Source: Eledone cirrhosa
Taxonomy: Eukaryota > Mollusca > Cephalopoda > Octopoda > Eledonidae
Direction: 5' to 3'
DNA: 64,000 nt
Assembly (NCBI GenBank): GCA_964016885.1
Contig: OZ024743.1
Location: forward strand, 164,034,719-164,098,718
Positions within the stretch are counted from its first letter, which is position 1. Every line of letters starts with the position of its first letter. The notes beneath the pieces are model-generated. The model did not search any database and was not told the DNA's origin. It saw nothing but the letters and a program-made list of their open reading frames with translations. Shown one piece after another: positions 63,635 through 64,000 of this stretch. The position numbers and the translations under genes are program-made.

Positions 63635-64000
63635 TCACTCCTCATCCTTAACCCATCTGAAGAAGGATATTTTTAAGCGATGTGTACAACTTATCGCTGT
63701 TTCAGCTCTGCTGTTGATGAGCTCGTGGGGTGCAGTTATGATGTGGTAGAGCTCCATGAAGCAAAGATCGCATTTCCTCTTGAAGTTGTACGGTGCAGCC
63801 CTGCCGACAATCTCCCAGTGCGTGGAGAAGCTGATGTTTAAGTCCTTTAGTGATGTGATGTAGTCCGCGAGCGAAGTGGAGTGCCTTAGTTTTCTATTTG
63901 TGAAAGAGTGGAGATGTGTTCGAAATCTAATTTTGAACGGGCCGGAGGTAGCCCCTATATAATGTTTAACGCTATTGTGGCTAGTAATAGTGCATCTATA
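63635..64000 (-). CDS. GIY-YIG-type nuclease domain of a retroelement, C-terminus; runs off the window
   Basis: A stop-free 121-codon minus frame enters from the window edge and ends at a TGA (63635-63637). It lacks an ATG because its start is outside. It reads TITSHNSVKHYIGATSGPFK, IRFRTHLHSFTNRKLRHSTS, LADYITSLKDLNISFSTHWE, a zinc-knuckle-like CDLC and FMELYHIITAPHELINSRAE followed by CTHRLK. HYIG followed by FKIRF and HLHSF is the GIY-YIG nuclease core pattern (YIG, Arg, His). Some metazoan retroelements carry such a domain after the RT to cut target DNA. The residues that have decayed in the 54303-54650 fragment (YIG, Arg) are intact here. Penelope-like affinity is possible but not shown. 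Confidence 0.7.
   Translation of the reverse strand, partial: YRCTITSHNSVKHYIGATSGPFKIRFRTHLHSFTNRKLRHSTSLADYITSLKDLNISFSTHWEIVGRAAPYNFKRKCDLCFMELYHIITAPHELINSRAETAISCTHRLKISFFRWVKDEE

Overview
This window looks like intergenic or intronic DNA from a mollusc, most likely an octopus-type cephalopod. That call is an inference. It rests on families I associate with cephalopod genomes: tRNA-derived SINEs, an RTE-like LINE with (GAT)n tails, many TTAA-flanked MITEs, and abundant TA/CA/TATG microsatellites. I found no host gene exon, rRNA, functional tRNA or CRISPR array. Nearly every supportable feature is a mobile element, a fragment of one, or a tandem repeat.

Layout. 1-7.4 kb: SINEs, an old LINE tail, and a three-deep nest in which a SINE is split by a piggyBac element that itself carries a second SINE. 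7.4-12.9 kb: a 5.5-kb array of a 39-bp AT-rich minisatellite with a 1,736-bp higher-order duplication. 12.9-15.5 kb: a 5'-truncated RTE-like LINE (copy A) abutting the array. 15.5-22.7 kb: SINEs and four MITE families. 22.7-24.4 kb: LINE copy B, with a 5' inversion and a nested hAT MITE. 24.4-33.1 kb: foldback elements, MITEs, SINEs, one LINE C-terminus and a solo LINE 3' end. 33.1-34 kb: microsatellites. 34-42.7 kb: a block of LINE fragments (C, D, E, F and an endonuclease piece) plus a GIY-YIG-type retroelement RT fragment. 42.7-56.6 kb: SINEs, MITEs, old LINE pieces, a GIY-YIG domain, a Ty3/gypsy-type gag and a third foldback. 56.6-60.3 kb: LINE copy G, the best preserved element here, with endonuclease and RT frames separated by one 8-bp deletion. 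60.3-64 kb: a LINE C-terminus, LINE 3' tails, a repeat pair-mate, and the end of a GIY-YIG retroelement running off the window.

How the parts relate. Copies A-C and E-G share one protein plan: AP-type endonuclease, reverse transcriptase with a YADD motif, a PHD-like Cys4-His-Cys3 finger directly after the palm, and a C-terminal GRPRKTW region. Their 3' tails end in (GAT)n. The tRNA-derived SINEs carry the same 3' tail, so these LINEs are the likely source of SINE mobility. The piggyBac element at 4981-6265 appears to be the parent of two roughly 200-bp MITEs in the window.
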